The position numbers and the translations under genes are program-made. Source: JAKASV01 sp963754845 (GTDB lineage Bacteria; Babelota; Babeliae; Babelales; Vermiphilaceae). Taken from it: a DNA stretch of 64,000 nucleotides. This document shows, one piece after another, positions 63,358 to 64,000 of the stretch (the first letter of the stretch is position 1; every line of letters starts with the position of its first letter). Under the pieces are notes generated by a model. It was not told the origin of the DNA. It worked only from the letters and a program-made list of their open reading frames with translations, and did not search any database. Where the stretch lies: contig CAVWHE010000001.1 in the NCBI GenBank assembly GCA_963754845.1, positions 186,001 to 250,000 on the forward strand, given 5' to 3'.

Positions 63358-64000
63358 CTATTTTTCATCGCACACGCCGTTTTGTGGGCGTTCCCGACGT
63401 GCCATATAGAGCGCTATAGAACCAGCGACAGCCGCGTTGAGGCTTTCGGCAGGTCCTGGCATGGGAAGGCTGAGGAACTCGTCGCAGTCGCTTATCCACT
63501 CTTGAGGAATGCCGCGTGCCTCGCCGCCGACGACCAAAAGAGCGCGATCGTATGAAAGCTCCTGGGGGTTTTTGCCTCCCTTGACAACGAGGGCGACAAG
63601 GCGAAAATCGGCGGCATTTTTTGCCTCGACAAGTTCGGACCACGTGAGAGAAAAAATAGAAAGAAAGGCGATGCATCCGGACGATGCCTGTACGACCTTG
63701 GGGCTCCATGGATCGGCCCCACCGACGATGACGACGCACGCGAAGTTGAGTGCTGCTGCCGTTCTCATGAGCGTTCCCATATTGCCGGGATCGGCGATCT
63801 CAGCTAAAACGAGGCCTGGCTTCAAGCATTCATGGGAGGGGCGACGTGAGATGGGAAAGACACCGAGGACACCGCTGGGCGTGTGCGCCGCACTCATTTT
63901 TTTCATGACATGGTCCGCAACACACACGATGTCCGCGTGCAGTGCCAACGCTTCAAAAAGGCCGCATTGGCACATCTTTTCAGTCGCATAGAGGACGCGG
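63358..64000 (-). CDS. SpoU/TrmH-family RNA 2'-O-methyltransferase, 5' end beyond the right edge
   Basis: The frame enters from the right edge (RVLYATEKMCQCGLFEAL) and ends at 63358; 214 codons are visible. The three SPOUT motifs are in order: motif 1 VLAEIADPGNMGTLMRTAAA, motif 2 LLVVGGEARGIP and motif 3 SLPMPGPAESLNAAVAGSIA. Such enzymes methylate ribose 2'-OH in rRNA or tRNA using SAM bound in a trefoil knot. The visible part holds the whole catalytic domain and probably the end of the N-terminal substrate-binding domain. An ATG at 63975 is internal. The exact RNA target cannot be told. Confidence 0.92.
   Translation of the reverse strand, partial: RVLYATEKMCQCGLFEALALHADIVCVADHVMKKMSAAHTPSGVLGVFPISRRPSHECLKPGLVLAEIADPGNMGTLMRTAAALNFACVVIVGGADPWSPKVVQASSGCIAFLSIFSLTWSELVEAKNAADFRLVALVVKGGKNPQELSYDRALLVVGGEARGIPQEWISDCDEFLSLPMPGPAESLNAAVAGSIALYMARRERPQNGVCDEK

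Overview
The window looks like part of the chromosome of a small-genome, host-associated Gram-negative bacterium. It combines ordinary single-copy housekeeping genes (gyrA, mutS, ftsH, lepA, aspS, pheT, trpS, murA, lspA, mnmG, rpmH, rnpA, yidD, dprA, comF, a type IV pilin) with many signal-peptide-bearing proteins of unknown family, three ankyrin-repeat proteins, chagasin-like protease inhibitors, and two proteins with a His-Gly/Cys layout like clan CD cysteine peptidases. An outer-membrane beta-barrel protein ending in Phe argues for two membranes. My best guess is Candidatus Dependentiae (TM6) or a comparable protist endosymbiont. This is inferred from gene content, not from a marker-gene tree.

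Layout. 1-2.2 kb: endonuclease IV (cut by the left edge) and a phosphohexomutase. 2.3-11.6 kb: two secreted paralogues with a clan CD-like dyad (one frameshifted at its signal peptide, one fused to ankyrin repeats) flank an EamA transporter and an orphan SbcC. 11.6-13.3 kb: chagasin-like inhibitor, Cys-rich exported peptide, type IV pilin. 13.3-17.3 kb: overlapping run pheT-lspA-pgpA-comF on the minus strand. 17.5-22.4 kb: a NUDIX hydrolase, two unknown exported proteins, a broken chagasin copy and a GC-rich repeat cluster. 22.4-30.2 kb: lepA, an unknown exported protein, Hsp20, a paralogous pair of membrane-anchored putative effectors, tRNA-Pro, a small exported protein. 30.3-43.7 kb: mutS, an exported repeat protein, an outer-membrane barrel, aspS, a low-complexity exported protein, gyrA, dprA. 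43.7-51 kb: a molybdenum-cofactor-sulfurase-like enzyme, an unknown protein, sufS, murA, ftsH. 51.4-54.1 kb: a macro-domain-like lipoprotein and a second NUDIX protein. 54.4-61.2 kb: two ankyrin proteins around mnmG, with a recent 699-bp duplication that left a truncated, chimeric mnmG. 61.4-64 kb: trpS, rpmH, rnpA, yidD, and a SpoU methyltransferase cut by the right edge.

How it fits together. The housekeeping genes cover DNA repair and topology, translation, peptidoglycan entry, lipoprotein maturation and DNA uptake. Between them sits a secreted set (peptidase-like proteins, protease inhibitors, ankyrin proteins, an ADP-ribose-type macro-like lipoprotein, a possible HopA1-like pair) that would suit manipulation of a eukaryotic host. 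gyrA, mnmG, rpmH, rnpA and yidD within 23 kb suggest the replication origin is not far away. Two genes (rnpA and the 2.3-kb gene) each appear broken by one extra base in or near a homopolymer, so either sequence error or real decay must be considered. Strong GC-rich hairpins without a U-tract lie between several genes.
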